Position numbers and translations under genes: made by a program. Of a DNA stretch of 64,000 nucleotides, positions 37,838 through 49,767 are shown in pieces. This DNA is from Cubamyces lactineus (taxonomy: Eukaryota; Basidiomycota; Agaricomycetes; Polyporales; Polyporaceae), in assembly GCA_022376465.1 (NCBI GenBank), contig JACDTU010000009.1, positions 248,001-312,000 on the forward strand. The letters are read 5' to 3'. The notes beneath the pieces were generated by a model that worked only from the letters and a program-made list of their open reading frames with translations, searched no databases and was not told where the DNA came from. Within the stretch, counting starts at the first letter, position 1, and each line of letters starts with the position of its first letter.

Positions 37838-40800
37838 TCAGCCAAACCGGCAGATTACCTCTCGCTCAAACTCCTCCACCGTCGCGGTCTCAGCCAGGCG
37901 GTCGTGCGCGAGCAGTCTCATACTCATGACGAAGACCGGTTTAGTCCGCCCCGCTCCCGCCCGTCCATCTTGCAAAACGGCCGCTCTTGCATCAGCCAGA
38001 TTCTTCATGACGCGACTCAGCGTGGCTTGTCCATCTTCGTCCATGTCGTTGATGAAGACGACGCCACGGGTGGCCCAGTTACACGGAGGGGTATCGCCAT
38101 ACCCACAGGCGATGAGGAGCGCATCGAGCATGCTCACTTGGCCTCCAGTAGGGATGACCGCGTGGGAGGCAGCACGCCAGACGGGACGGCGTGCGCCGGG
38201 AGCGCGTGCTAACCATACGACAGCATCTTGCAAATACTGGTGAATAGTCAGGGCTTTCGAGGGCGTCTTCGGTAATGTGATATGTGTTTTCGACAGGTCA
38301 AGGGACTCGATAGGGGGGCAGGCAGGCTCCGACTTGCATGCAATCGAGTCAGAGATGGGCGATAGGTACTGAGGAGTTTTGGCAAGGATGGGGGAGATAG
38401 GTGACATTGGCAGTGGCCCGGACGACGGAAGGGGTGTGTAAACTGGATGCGACGGACCAGGAGCTCCAGGGCTATTTGACAGATCAGACACCCAAAGCCC
38501 TTTGTCTAGATGTCTCGACAAAGGGGAAGGCGAGCGAAGATGTCCTTCAAGGTATGCCACAGGGGACGAGACCACGTTCGTAACTGAACCAAACCTCGTT
38601 AAGCCCGTACGTGGACGCGAATCATCGTGCGAACTTGTCAATGTGGTGTTCTCCACGTCCTGCTCATCCCTGGCTACCTTCTTTCCCTTCCCGACAACAA
38701 AGGCAGTGGCACCTTCCATTTGCATGTGCCCTCTCTTGGTCGGACTCCGGGGAGATACCTTCCGGTCGACCTCCGCGAGACGCTCCACCCACATGTCCTC
38801 CGTACGCTTGCGCTTTACGGGGCAACGGACCCCAGGCGACGGCGGCTCATCGGGGAGGAATATTGACTTGGCCCAATCGTCCTCTGCTTTTCCCGGCCGA
38901 TCGCGCCCGACGGCTGCGCGGGCGATTCGCATGAGCTCGAAGAGCGTAGTGCCGTCGCTCCATGGGCGGTCAGAAGGCCGGAATATCTTGGCTATACGCG
39001 GGAAGCGTAGCTCGTATACCTACGTGTAGCACTGATTAATAGGGTGAACCGGGGCGCCAAAGGCGTATTGGAAAGCCGCACCAGATTGCCGGGAGCTTTT
39101 GTGAACCCTGCTCCGAACAGCTCCGCGAGGAGAGGATGACGGAGCAGAACTGCTGGGGGCGCGAGGCTGGGACAAAGCTTGAAACTATAAGACAAGCCGG
39201 AGGTAGCCTGATTAATAGCGGTAAGCACTGGAATACCTACACCATAATTATAGCACATACGTGTTGGCGGTACATCACTGGGTCAGAGCTCTTGATCATG
39301 AAGTTGAGCTCCTCGAGCTGCTCACGATCCAGGCCATATGATGAGGTGAATATGACTTCGAAGTGCGGCAGACGAGCAGGCTAGAGGAGGTGACCGATTG
39401 ATGAGATATCTTTGAGGGAGAGAACCGAGCGGGCACGTACGTGTGCCTTAAGCTCGTCGGCATTCACTAGGGCTCCGAAGTAGAACGTCGTGTACGCTGT
39501 TGGGGGAACTACGAGAGGGACGAGTCAGGACTCGGAGCCTCGTCACACACCCCTTGTAGAACTCACCCCGCAGCTCTCTTGCTCGTTCCTTCTCCCAGGA
39601 TGCCGCGAGTAGGACGAGGTCGACGGTATCTCCATGTCCAGGGATGTAATCTTGCTTCAACTGGTGTGAAGCAAGGAGTGTCAGTGTTGGCAATAACGAT
39701 CATTAGCTCAGGACGTACCTTGACCCACGGCCACCGCCTTTCTGCGTACATCGCCCCGTCTGCTTTGATCACCACACCTTCTTGGTGATCAGCAATGACC
39801 CGGGCAAATACTCGCCTCAATGTTTCTTCCGCGTCGGGATGTGTCATGTTGATACACGTCCGTTCCGCGAACATCGCATACCCTGGTTTGAGGGTGACCA
39901 TTTGTTCGAGGATCGTACGACGCTGTGCATACGACAAGGAAAGCAGGGAGACGCCGTCCAGGAGGAGGATATCAAAGAAGACCAAGGCGAGGCGACGGTT
40001 GCCCCCATCGGAAGCGTTAGACATAAGCGAGCACTGTGTTCCCCTACCGAGTTTATCCAGATTAGAGGTGCATAAAAGGCAACGATGACGGCGCTTACAG
40101 GGCCTCTTGCTGTGTCGACGATGGCGCAGGAGGACTGTTATGTCGAACCCCTATTGCAGTACTTGCGATAAGACTTCGGATACGCCAGAACTCTGCAAAC
40201 AAAAACGTCAGCGAGGGAACGCAAAAAAAAACGAAACCATGCATGTACCATCGATACGGCCGAGTACCTCGGAAAATGCTACCATCTCTGCTTCGACCAC
40301 GATACTTTTCCCGAACAGAGGCTCAACCGTACGGTGGTTATCTGTGAGCCCGGTAAGACCAAGCGCGTCGTATATTACTCTATGCTGCCTGATGAGTACC
40401 CGGTCGTGTCAAAAATGCAGCGTCCTCACGAGTGGATACCCGCTCTATCGAGGGTCGAGTCTCTACCACTCTTGCTGAATATGCGAATCTGAGGCGTTCC
40501 GTCCTCGTCGAACCACATATGTATTTGGGCACGCTCGCCATCGTACTTCGTCTCTACCCACACCTTATCTGCATCTTTGAGGACCTGCAGAGAGTGCGCT
40601 GGCCCTTGTCCTTTGGCGCACTTGGGAATCTATGCTCCCTGATGAGTATGTGCGCGACTTGAAGTACAAAGGACGTATGCGCACTTGAATCGGCATCCCC
40701 GCAGTGACCTCGGGCATGCCCTCTCCATTCGCGAAGCTTTCGAATGCATTGGCAGCTTCTTCGACGTTCGCTCTCACCCTGAAGATGACCGCCATGCGAC

Positions 40801-41302
40801 CTGATGGATCCCATGCATACATCGCCGCCGCCTTGGTGAGCATTGTGACAGCATTGCTCTTGTACTGCAGAAGAGCGGACGTATAGTGACATGCCGACTT
40901 CGGAATAGGGTATAGCAGAGGCCGTAAGTCTTTCAGAATTATCTGTGTCACAACGGCGCATTCGACAGGTGTGAGGGCGGTGTACAGCTCTGCGAGTATG
41001 GCTTCTCTTGAACGTCGGCTAGCCGACGAGGATTTACGAAGAGTGTCGTCCGAAAATGCGCTTTTGGCCGCGAGTTCGCTGAGTAGTGCATCCACTCTGG
41101 CAAGACTCATATCACTGGACATGGTCTATGGTATGCGATCAGTACCGTCCTCCTACCCTCAGTTCGAGATCAGGATACTCACGGTAGACCTACTAGCCAA
41201 GACCGTCCCGACTTCGTGTCCAAGACATCCAAGAGCATCTTCGCCCTTCCAATTCCTCAATCTCTCACCTCGTGCATGTGTTGAGCTTGATACTCCGAGC
41301 AT
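37838..41302 (-). CDS. ATP-dependent DNA ligase, LIG4-like fungal family, N-terminally truncated
   Basis: Nuclear ligase fold that seals DNA nicks via a lysyl-AMP intermediate. DNA-binding domain remnant: RLRNWKGEDALGCLGHEVG, then SLARVDALLSELAAKSAFSD and PVECAVVTQIILKDLRPLLY. Adenylation domain: motif I ETKYDGERAQIHMW with the nucleotidyl Lys (about 40545), motif III-like RIFSKSGRDST, motif IIIa VVEAEMVAFSE, motif IV EGVVIKADG, motif V WPWVKLKQDYI. OB-fold region: PARLPHFEVIFTSSYGLD, KSSDPVMYRQH, YELRFPRIAKIFRPSDRPWS. A long disordered Ser/Pro region follows, and a C-terminal domain (LDALLIACGYGD, GVVFINDMDEDG) ends at 37838. This two-part layout matches a filamentous-fungal ligase related to LIG4, not LIG1. 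The usual ~150-200 N-terminal residues are absent. The first in-frame ATG (41302) lies inside the end of the upstream DUF4419 frame; another lies at about 41122. Confidence 0.82.
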
Positions 41303-42449
41303 CTTGACGCGGGTTCTTCTCCGGAAGTGGGCCTCCTTGCCACTCTCCAAAGAAGTTCCACACGCAGAAAGCGGTGATCCAACCGTTGACGACCAACATC
41401 TCGAATGGATCTATTGGTAGGTATATGAGGTGTTCCCAGAAATGAACGTCCACCTCGCCGTCGAACGCGGAGACGAAGCGGCGAAGGATTGGGCGGAGCA
41501 TCGCTGCCCATACGGACGGCTCGGTGCCGAGCTCGTACAGGCGATCGAGCCTCCGGAGGATGTTCTGCCAATCTGCTTTGTTACCCTCGAGGGTGATGTT
41601 CGGTATGCCCCGGCGCATGTCGACATGGGAGAAGTAATTGCATCTGCTCGTGAGGTGTGAGTCGCACGATTCGATTTCCATATCATGGAAACTCACGTAG
41701 GCCTAGGCTTCGACAGCACGAGCGCCGAACAGACAATGGTGTCGTTCTGAGTGGTTGTCGTAAATCCCGGTAGTATCCACTCCGCCGATGTGCTATCTGC
41801 GGCCTGCAAAGCAGAATCGCTCAGACTCGAAGGCCGCGGCCCGCGATACCAGTTGGCCACCTAAGTGCACACTCACGTTTGTGCGGATCGTCTTCTCCAG
41901 CTCGCGAGACAAGAGCTCGGGTCCTGTCGGAGGCCGGCGACGGATGCGTCGTCCGCTATCGATCACAATATCCTCCTTGCCTTCAGCAGTAACGAAGTGG
42001 TCGCGGATCTCTGGATGTGCGTAGAAGCTATTTGAGCTGTGAGTCCCAAATGGCACGTTGTAGAAGATCGTAACAGGGCACGCACTACGCAGACAGTTGG
42101 GTGAGGATAGCCATCCACACGTCATCAGGTCTACGGCCACCGTGGTCAGGTTCTCCATCGTGGTGGTCCATATCATGCGTACGGTGGCACAGCACAGAAG
42201 TACGTACCGGATGCGGAGATTGTGGTGACGCGCGCACGCAAGTAGAATAGTCTCAATGAATCCGTTGGTATGTGGTCTTAACCTATATCGCTCCTCTTCT
42301 TTGAACGAGCTCCACAACAGTGGGTGCTCTTCTGGCGACCCGTAAGGCTTCAGAGTGACGGCCCGTAGAAGCTGCTCTGGGCCCATGTCTTCGCCCATCA
42401 ATACATCTTTGGGCTTGACGTGTGCAGAGACAGCGACTGTGACCGGCAT
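41265..42449 (-). CDS. DUF4419 domain protein, lacking the C-terminal end
   Basis: Start ATG at 42449 (MPVTVAVSAHVKPKDVLMGE). Family hallmarks run in order: PHTNGFIETILLACARHHNL then RIRPDDVWMAILTQLSA across the first intron. NSFYAHPEIRDHFVTAEGK and DIVIDSGRRI follow, then the TTTTQNDTIVCSALVL segment that is strongly conserved in DUF4419. Next come RGIPNITLEGNKADWQNIL, RRLDRLYELGTEPSVWAAML and VNGWITAFCVW. Four introns all keep phase. After the expected GEWQGGPLPEKNP the frame ends at TGA (41265-41267), without the roughly 60 further residues (LDGV...VAG..G...L.P..GWW-type end) I expect for the family. Those residues are replaced by sequence belonging to the DNA ligase. The domain's biochemical function is unknown. 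Confidence 0.8.
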
Positions 42450-42934
42450 GATTTAGATGTGCTAGCCAGGTGAGCATCAATGGGCAAGGAGGATCGAGTT
42501 GTAGAGGCAGCGCAAGCGTAGCTATAGTCCCTGCTCACCTTAAGCCCGCTCTACGGCAGGCGGTTACTAGCAGAGCTTCAGGGCCCACAATGGAAGGTCG
42601 ACAACGACGAGTAACGGCGGGGTCGTTTCACGCGTTGTGGCGGCGTCGTTAGCACTTGCAGCACTAACATACATGCCGCTGAATATCATTGTCAAAAGCA
42701 GTGAGAATTGATCTGTGAGGCTGTTCAGCATTCACCTAGATCGATGTAGGACATTGGTACCTGCAGCCTACCAGCATATGAGCATATGTGCCGCAGTCGA
42801 GAAGCCCGAGTACCTCGCCGGAACGTTCCGAGGCGAGGCCCTTCCGAGTGCTCATTGCGGCGATGATCAGATGATACAAATTCGTGCATTATGCTACTAT
42901 TACTGAGGGAGACTAATCCATATAAGATTTCGCT

Positions 42935-44003
42935 TCACTCCATGTCGAAAAGAAGCACCTCAGCTACACTGGACCCCACATTCTCGACAGTCAACTCTTC
43001 ACCAGGGGCAGCCATGATATACGCCCCATCGCCCTCCCGGAGCTCTACGGGCTCACCTTCCGCGCCCAGTACGCGGATATGCGCACCGCTCGCCTCCTTC
43101 GGGTTGTAGCCCGACGTCTGCGCGACGTGAATATAGCCTTTCCTTTGAGCGTCAGAGGCCTGGAGGAAAGGTCGCGACAGCGATTTTCCGGGAGAAAGTA
43201 GCGTCGCAAAGAGATGGAGTGGGGAATGGACGGGGGCAGGACCGGAAGCCTCGCGCTTTTCGACAACTCCAGGGGCGTCGACCGGGGCTACAATGTGCGC
43301 CCATTGGTCCTTCTTCTCGTCATCGGAGAAGTGACGAGTGAAGTATTGGGGTAAAAGCCTCGAGGTCGAAGGGACGCTCCAGATCTGCAAGAAGTGCACT
43401 TGCTGACCACCGTGGCAGTGTTCGCTGTGGCGGATGCCGGTTCCAGCAGAGGTCATTTGTAGGTCTCCGCGCTTCATCACCTCGACATTGCCCATCGAAT
43501 CACGACTAAGACGGGGAACATGTCAGCACGACTCTGGCAAATGTCCACAAAATACTCACTGCTCGAGCTCGCCACTAACGATGTATGAGAAAATCTCGAA
43601 CTCGCGATGAGCGTGTGTGCCGAAACCGGTGTGTGGCTCGACGCGATCCTCATTGATCACTCGCAAGCATCCAAAGTGATCATGCTGAGAGGACTGGTAT
43701 CTAAATGCAACTGTTAAGTCCTGCCACAACGGTTGTCCCAAAGGGTGGCTTACGATGCGAAGCTGAATGTGTGGAAGGTTTTGAGCCAGCCGTGGTCGGC
43801 GTGTCCACGCTCGGTACTGCGACGGGGGACGAGCTTCATTGGGGACGGTGCTGAAGAGGAGAACGGTCTGTAGGTATGGTTGTACGATGCGCGCAGAGCT
43901 CTGACTGAGAGTGCACTGGTCTTCAGAAGTGTAGACAGCTTGCTCGGTGACGCAGAAGACTGTGTGTAGCGGTTGAGGGGAAACTGATGAATCCTACGGC
44001 CAT
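42935..44003 (-). CDS. Pirin family cupin protein
   Basis: Pirins are two-domain cupins that bind iron; some act as quercetinases or nuclear co-regulators. Core start [20 protein letters not shown] (ATG at 43839), then FHTFSFAS, an intron, [20 protein letters not shown] and [20 protein letters not shown]. This holds the metal-binding His-x-His pair and downstream Glu. A second intron leads to [20 protein letters not shown] then [14 protein letters not shown] with the other metal ligands. C-terminal cupin: [20 protein letters not shown], ending [10 protein letters not shown]. The frame stays open upstream to an ATG at 44003, adding 55 residues that are Ser/Arg-rich and contain RPFSSSA, typical of a mitochondrial presequence. 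A TATAAGG box just before 44003 raises doubt about which start is used. It diverges from RSA4 across 289 bp. Confidence 0.9.
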
Positions 44004-44292
44004 GCCTCCCTCCTTATATAGGGCGACGTTTGGCGAGGATGATTGATCATTCCGGGGATGGTATGCAAGCCGTTACAGAGCAGAGGTGTAGATGCTTCCT
44101 CGATTTGCCTTTGGAGGTTGTACGATACCCACGAGGCTACACGCGATCTCGCTTAGCTAAGCCATTTTTGCTCAAGCGCCCAGATCAAGCGGGCGCCTCA
44201 CCATTTTCGGTGTTTGATCTTGCACGGTCTTCAAGCAGTTGCATAAACTGCACGACAAACACCTCTTCTGCTGACCCAGCTTCGTACACACC
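44004..44292. promoter_or_regulatory. Shared divergent promoter, pirin / RSA4
   Basis: A TATA-like sequence CCTTATATAGGG lies at about 44012-44023 (reads CCCTATATAAGG on the pirin strand). It sits only about 10 bp from the upstream pirin ATG but about 175 bp from the core pirin ATG. No TATA box was seen close to the RSA4 start. Confidence 0.45.
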
Positions 44293-47035
44293 ATGGCCAC
44301 ACTCCTACCACCACCGAAGCGACAGAAGGTCTACCACGGCGTGCCCGCGCCCGAGCCAGAGCCCCCGAAGCAGTCGCCGCACATCGTCGTGCAGTTCGTG
44401 AACGAGGAGGATGGCCAGCCCCTCGCGCCTGCCGTCAACCTCCCTGCAAATGTTTCTAGAGAGGGCTTGGAGGCTCTCGTGAACAAGCTCAACACCAAGG
44501 TATGCTTATGCAGCTGTACTGGTGAGATCTACTCACTGTACTGAAGATTGCGCGATAGGATGAGGACCCTGTGCCATTCGCCTTCCACATATCCCTCCCT
44601 GCGGACGCTACCACACCGGGCGCACCTACACGGATAGCGATCGCGAAGTCTATCGAAGAAGATGTCCTCTCACATCCATCACATGCATTCACTCCCGAAG
44701 ATGTCTTCGTGGTACGCTGTTCACCTCAGGCAGTCTTCAAGGTTCGACCAGCAACAAGATGTTCTTCCACACTCTCCGGCCACACATCCCCCATCCTATG
44801 CGCGTCCTTCTCTCCAACAGGGAACCTCTTGGCGACGGGTGCGGGCGACTGCAACGCTCGACTGTGGGATCTCTTCACCGAAACACCTTCCCATGTCCTC
44901 TCGGGACATAAGGGCTGGGTGCTCTGCGTAGAATGGGAGGCAATGGAGCGGAAACTTGCGACGGGTGGACATGATGGCCATGTGAGTGCGAATCAGTTTT
45001 CTCGCCACAGTCATGTCTTTCTGCTGTGGCTGTCGACATGCGCGATTGAGGCAACATAGCGGGAATAAGAGGTTGCCTCGTGCAGATGGCGTTTTTATAG
45101 AATCCCTGTGGCCCTGTGCTTCTTGTTCGATAGTGGCGTAAGGAATGAGGGCACTGACCGAGTTGCGCATGATTCTAGGTCAGATTATGGGATCCCAAAA
45201 CCGGCAAGCCAATTGGCGATGCTTTGAAGGGCCACACAAAATGGGTGACTTCCCTTTCCTGGGAACCAATACACCTGTACGTTTCTCTTGGCCACTATAT
45301 CCCCTTCACAGCTGTTAATGCGGAGCAGGAACCCGTCTGCCCCCCGATTGGCTTCCTCATCCAAGGACGGTACCGTGCGCGTATGGTCAACGCTTACCCG
45401 CAGATGTGAATATACCCTGGGTGGGCATACAGCTAGCGTGAACGTCGTCCGGTGGGGCGGCGGGGGCTTGAACGGAAAAGGTGTATTGTACACCGCGTCC
45501 AGTGACCGGACGGTTCGGATATGGGATGCCGAACAGGTTAGTGTGTTACCCGTTTGCGCGCCTTCACTTCGTACTGGCTAGGCGCTGCGCGCGCGTACTC
45601 TTCTATGTTTCTGATGTTGACGCGACCGTGGAACGAACAGGGAAGGCCGCTGCATACATTGAAGGATCACGCCCACTGGGTGACGACGCTCACGCTCAAC
45701 ACTGACTTCGTGCTGCGCACCGGACCTTTTGACCACCTGGGGAAGAAGACGACGTCGGACAGTGAAGGTACGCAGCGTTGCATCAAATGCTACTACATCG
45801 TTCGCGCGTAGCCCTCGTAGTCCTCGGACGTGAGAGCGTGGACACTTTGACCGGGGGCATCGGCTGCTTCGTGAACAGAGCCCGCCGAAGCTCTGCATCA
45901 TGCGAGGAAGTCCTCCTTGCGGATCCCCCGGCGTTGCACTACTCGTGTTCTACCAATACCGAATAGAAACGAGCTGACTTCCCATCTTCTTGCTTCCCAG
46001 CTCAGTCGCTCGCGCTCAAACGGTACAACGCCCTCGTCTCAACCGCAGGCGAACTCCTGATCACCGGCTCGGACGACCACACACTCTTCCTCTGGTCACT
46101 CTTCCCGTCGCGGACGTCCTCCGGAGACGCCTCTGCCGCTGCGGCCGAACGTGGGGGCAAGCTCAAGCCTCTCGCGCGCCTGACGGGACACCAACGCCAG
46201 GTCTCGCATGTCGCGTTTAGCCCAGACGGGCGCTGGGCTGCGAGCGCGGCGTGGGACAACAGCGTGCGCGTGTGGGACGGACGGACGGGCAAGTTTGTCG
46301 CGACACTGCGCGGGCACGTTGCAGCTGTCTACCGGCTCGCGTGGAGTGCGGACTCGAGATTGCTCGTCAGCGCGAGCAAGGACAGCACGCTCAAGGTGAG
46401 TGCGCGTTGTTTGGAGAGCTTGTTTAGGTTTGCTGTAAAAAGTGGGCTGGTTTGGAAGATTTGCGCACTGCGCTGTGATCTTGTGGCTTTTAGCCCACAT
46501 GGGCTCTCCAGATGTACAGGGTATAAAGGGGGATCACCGTGGGGCTAAGTCGCAGTGGTTCCGGTAGTTTGATCTGGTCGGACCCGGGTGGTTGCCTCCT
46601 CCACATCCCCCTCGTCGCCACATCTATCGTTTCCGCCCGTCTCTCCATGTCTCTGGGAAGGTGGCGTTTCGCTGACATAGGGTGGAATTTTTCCTCTCTG
46701 TTGACAGATCTGGGATCTCAAAACGTACAAAATCAAAACGGATCTGCCCGGGCACACGGACGAGGTGTACTGCGTCGACTTTGTCGCGGACAAGCTCGTC
46801 AGCGGCGGGCGCGACCGCACGGTCAAAATGTACGTCTTCCTATATATTGTCCCCTCGAGAAGCGCACACCCTCCCATATCTCCATCTGCTTCCTTCGTTG
46901 ACACGCTGCTGGTGCGGTGTCGGGGAATGCGTTCGGGAGATGTGAGAGGGGCGTGCTTGTTCGTGGTAGATGGCCGACCGCACAGACGCTGACCACAACC
47001 CTCATTCTTCACGACTTGACAGATGGAAAAACTGA
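44293..47035 (+). CDS. RSA4: Ribosome assembly WD40 protein, Notchless homologue
   Basis: Rsa4/NLE1 binds the pre-60S particle; its N-terminal ubiquitin-like domain contacts the Rea1/Mdn1 AAA+ MIDAS domain, which strips assembly factors. Start ATG at 44293 (MATLLPPPKRQKVYHGVP). The NLE domain follows (HIVVQFVNEEDGQPL, ANVSREGLEALVNKL, DPVPFAFHISL, SHAFTPEDVFVVRCSPQAVF). WD40 blades follow: LSGHTSPILCASFSPTGN with ARLWD, LSGHKGWVLCVEWE with VRLWD, LKGHTKWVTSLSWEP, LGGHTASVNVVRWGG with VRIWD and LKDHAHWVTTL. Then come LTGHQRQVSHVAFSPDGR with VRVWD, RGHVAAVYRLAWSADSR and LPGHTDEVYCVDFVADK. The last exon gives WKN then TGA at 47033-47035, the usual C-terminus. Introns at 44982-45178 (197 nt) and about 46395-46708 (314 nt) are longer than the local norm. 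The gene appears intact. Confidence 0.95.
44982..45178 (+). ncRNA. Structured intron of RSA4, possible intronic small RNA
   Basis: This 197-nt intron contains two perfect stems in series: GCCACAG/CTGTGGC (45004-45010 with 45024-45030) and GAGGCAAC/GTTGCCTC (45048-45055 with 45072-45079). A two-hairpin layout in an intron of a ribosome-assembly gene is where an H/ACA snoRNA might sit, but I see no convincing H and ACA boxes and no C/D boxes. Treat as structure only. Confidence 0.2.
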
Positions 47036-49767
47036 GTTGCTACGCCCCCTCGGCGATTATCGACGTCTTCCTCGGACGTTCGCGCGTTGTTGTTGCTGCT
47101 CTCCCTAGCAATGTGCGGAGAGCGCGGTGGGCTCGGGCATCATTCGCGGCCTGCGGGGAACTCCGTCAGGATGGATAGAAGGAAGTCGGCGACTCACCGA
47201 AGCACCCACGACGAGCATGGGGAATGGCGCGTTGGTACGGGCCGTGGGTGTGTGGTACAGGGCTCGAGATGACGGGGAGTCGGAGGTGGCGAGTGCGGGG
47301 AACGGTGGCACTGTATGTATTGGCACCTTGGGCGGGTGAGAGTGTTACAGTTTACAGAAGCGTCGAAGCCCGTCGTGTCGTCACGGTCGAAGGCGTTGTA
47401 CGAGAATGTAGTCTTGAACACCGCCGCGGCGCTGCTGCTGCTGTCGTAATGCCTCGTCTTCGACTCTCTGCCCTCGGGGGTTCTTGCGCCGCCGCGACTC
47501 ACAGGACTTGATGTCATGAAGTATACAGCTGCGCATCCGCACGAAGCTCACCCCAAAAGGGAGCCAGGACCATGTCGACATCCTTCCTTAAAGATCTCAA
47601 CTTCTGCGCGTTCTGACTTCTGCGACGATCGGCTTGATCCACTGCAATATTCGCTGCGTAGACCGTACGCGTCTCAGTCGACTGATTCTGAATGATAAGT
47701 TCTAACCCGCAAGAGCGGTGGCCGCCCCGTGCTTCAACTCAAACGTCCCCGACGGCCTGCGGTGTTAACGTTGTTGAGCTCTCGTCAGAAATTTACGCAG
47801 CACAGCGTACTGAGATAGCATGGAAAGTACATGAGCAGCCCTCGCAGACATCGATGTTGACCAGCCCAAACGCTGCGTTACTCGCCCAGGCCTCTCCAAC
47901 GCAGCTCCCTAGCTGAGTAAAGACCAGTCACCAAAGTACCGCTTCGCAGTTCGTACTACCGTAGGCTACCCGAAGATATCGCTAGCCGTCCAGTTAGCGT
48001 CGTCATTAGCGATAAGCGTATGCACGCACGGCTCAAAGGGCCCAGATACCCGCGGGCGGTCCGGGCCCACATCGAAAGGTTCCAACTTCCAAGAAAATGA
48101 AGAATTGTATTGAAGACGTGCGCATGATCTCGCCGACGGGCACCGTGACCCAGCCACCCACCGCCAGTTGCGACTCGCGAGCCGCACTGCCGCAGCCCTT
48201 GCACCGTTGCCAGGCACCCGCGGGCGTCCCTCAGGCTGCCGCGGCACGCCCGCGTCTTGCAAGTTGCATACTCAGCAGGCTCAGGAACTCCGTAAACTCC
48301 GTGCCGCTCGGGAGTGGCGAGCTGTGGCGAGTCGGAGGCGCGCCACCGTGACGCCCGAATCCACTGTCCAGATCTAAAGGGGGCTCGGACGGTACGCTCG
48401 AATTCCAGCCAGAAGCGCAGCGTACGACAGACGGGCGCGAGCGCGAGCGCGGAGCCATTCTTGAGTCCTGGGTTACGGTACGCAGAATTGGAGAAAGTGC
48501 TGGGTAGCGGAGGCCCGTCGTTTCCCCGCAAAGCCAGATCTTACAGCATCGACAGTCGCTACGTGCGCCTCGAGCTCCTCGCACCGTGAAACTGCCCACG
48601 TATATGCAGATATGACGGTCGTCCATGTGGGCGTGTACGACCAGCCTGTCAGTTTCCTAGGACGTATGATCAGCGAACAGGAACGTTAGCGTCAGCGACA
48701 TACCCGGGGGCGAGGTCGGAATGGCGTGCTGATCGTGCGTAGGCCCGCAGTGACCGCCCATGAAGCAGCAGAAGATTCAAGGCGCACATATCTGAGGCTT
48801 GAGCTGAGTTTGGGAGGCGGCGTTTATTCTGAAAACCATGGGTTCATTCGATGAGCTCCCTTTCTCCACCTCCGCTCCATATATCAGGAGACGAGACGCG
48901 GTCGTCAACGCGAATACATGCGCGTCCGAGGATCATTGCTCCATTAACCTTCACGAAAAAAAAACCTCAGACGCACAGCGGCGCGGGGCGCGCACAAAAT
49001 CGAGGATTCGAGGAAGTGCAGGTGACGGCGACGGCGACGGCGTTCAGCGGCGCCACCATCGTTACGATTGCAGCGGATCCGGAAGACCGTACAAGGGCAG
49101 CCATAACCAACGGAGAGCTGAGAAGGGGAGCCCAGAAAACTTCCAGAGATCCACCACAAAGAGCCGTCCCCGATTGGAAAGCTTCAAGAGCCTTCTGCGT
49201 CGTGTGCGTGAGAGAAAATAAAAGTTCAATGGGGGTCGAAGTTGCGAACGCCCAACGCCAGTGCGATTCCGCCCGCCCGCGGGGAGATTAGTCGGGGAGA
49301 GGCTGGAGCAGCAAACCGGGCCATGCCCACGCATGTCGCGCGCGTCCACAGAACCGCTGATACCTCCACAGTTCACACCGCCGCTGTCTGGTGTGTGGCC
49401 TCAGTGCCTGCAGCTGACAGAGCGCTTCCGTAAGGGTTGGGAGACGCTAGAAGTCGGAAGCGTCGAACGTCGAACGTCGAACTTGAGAGCGTGAGATGGC
49501 GAGTGACGATAGGTTGTCGAGCAGGCGCAGACTTGAATATGGAGCCGGGCACATATATCTCACAACTCGAGAGAGACGAAGGAGCAGAAGAGCAGCAGTG
49601 GGTACGGAGTTGAGCTCGGCGGCTTACAAACTCTCATGTATAACTCGCGTGCGCCAGGGCCAGGAAGCACTAGGGACGTAAAGCCAATTAGAGCACTCGC
49701 AAACAGGACAGGGACAGGGCAGTGAATCGAAACTAGTGAAGAGTAGGATTCCGGGGATATGAACAGG
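47036..49767. other. Intergenic, no recognisable gene
   Basis: About 2.7 kb after RSA4. Open frames on both strands are short and Arg/Ser/Pro-biased. No family, tRNA or repeat was recognised. Confidence 0.45.
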
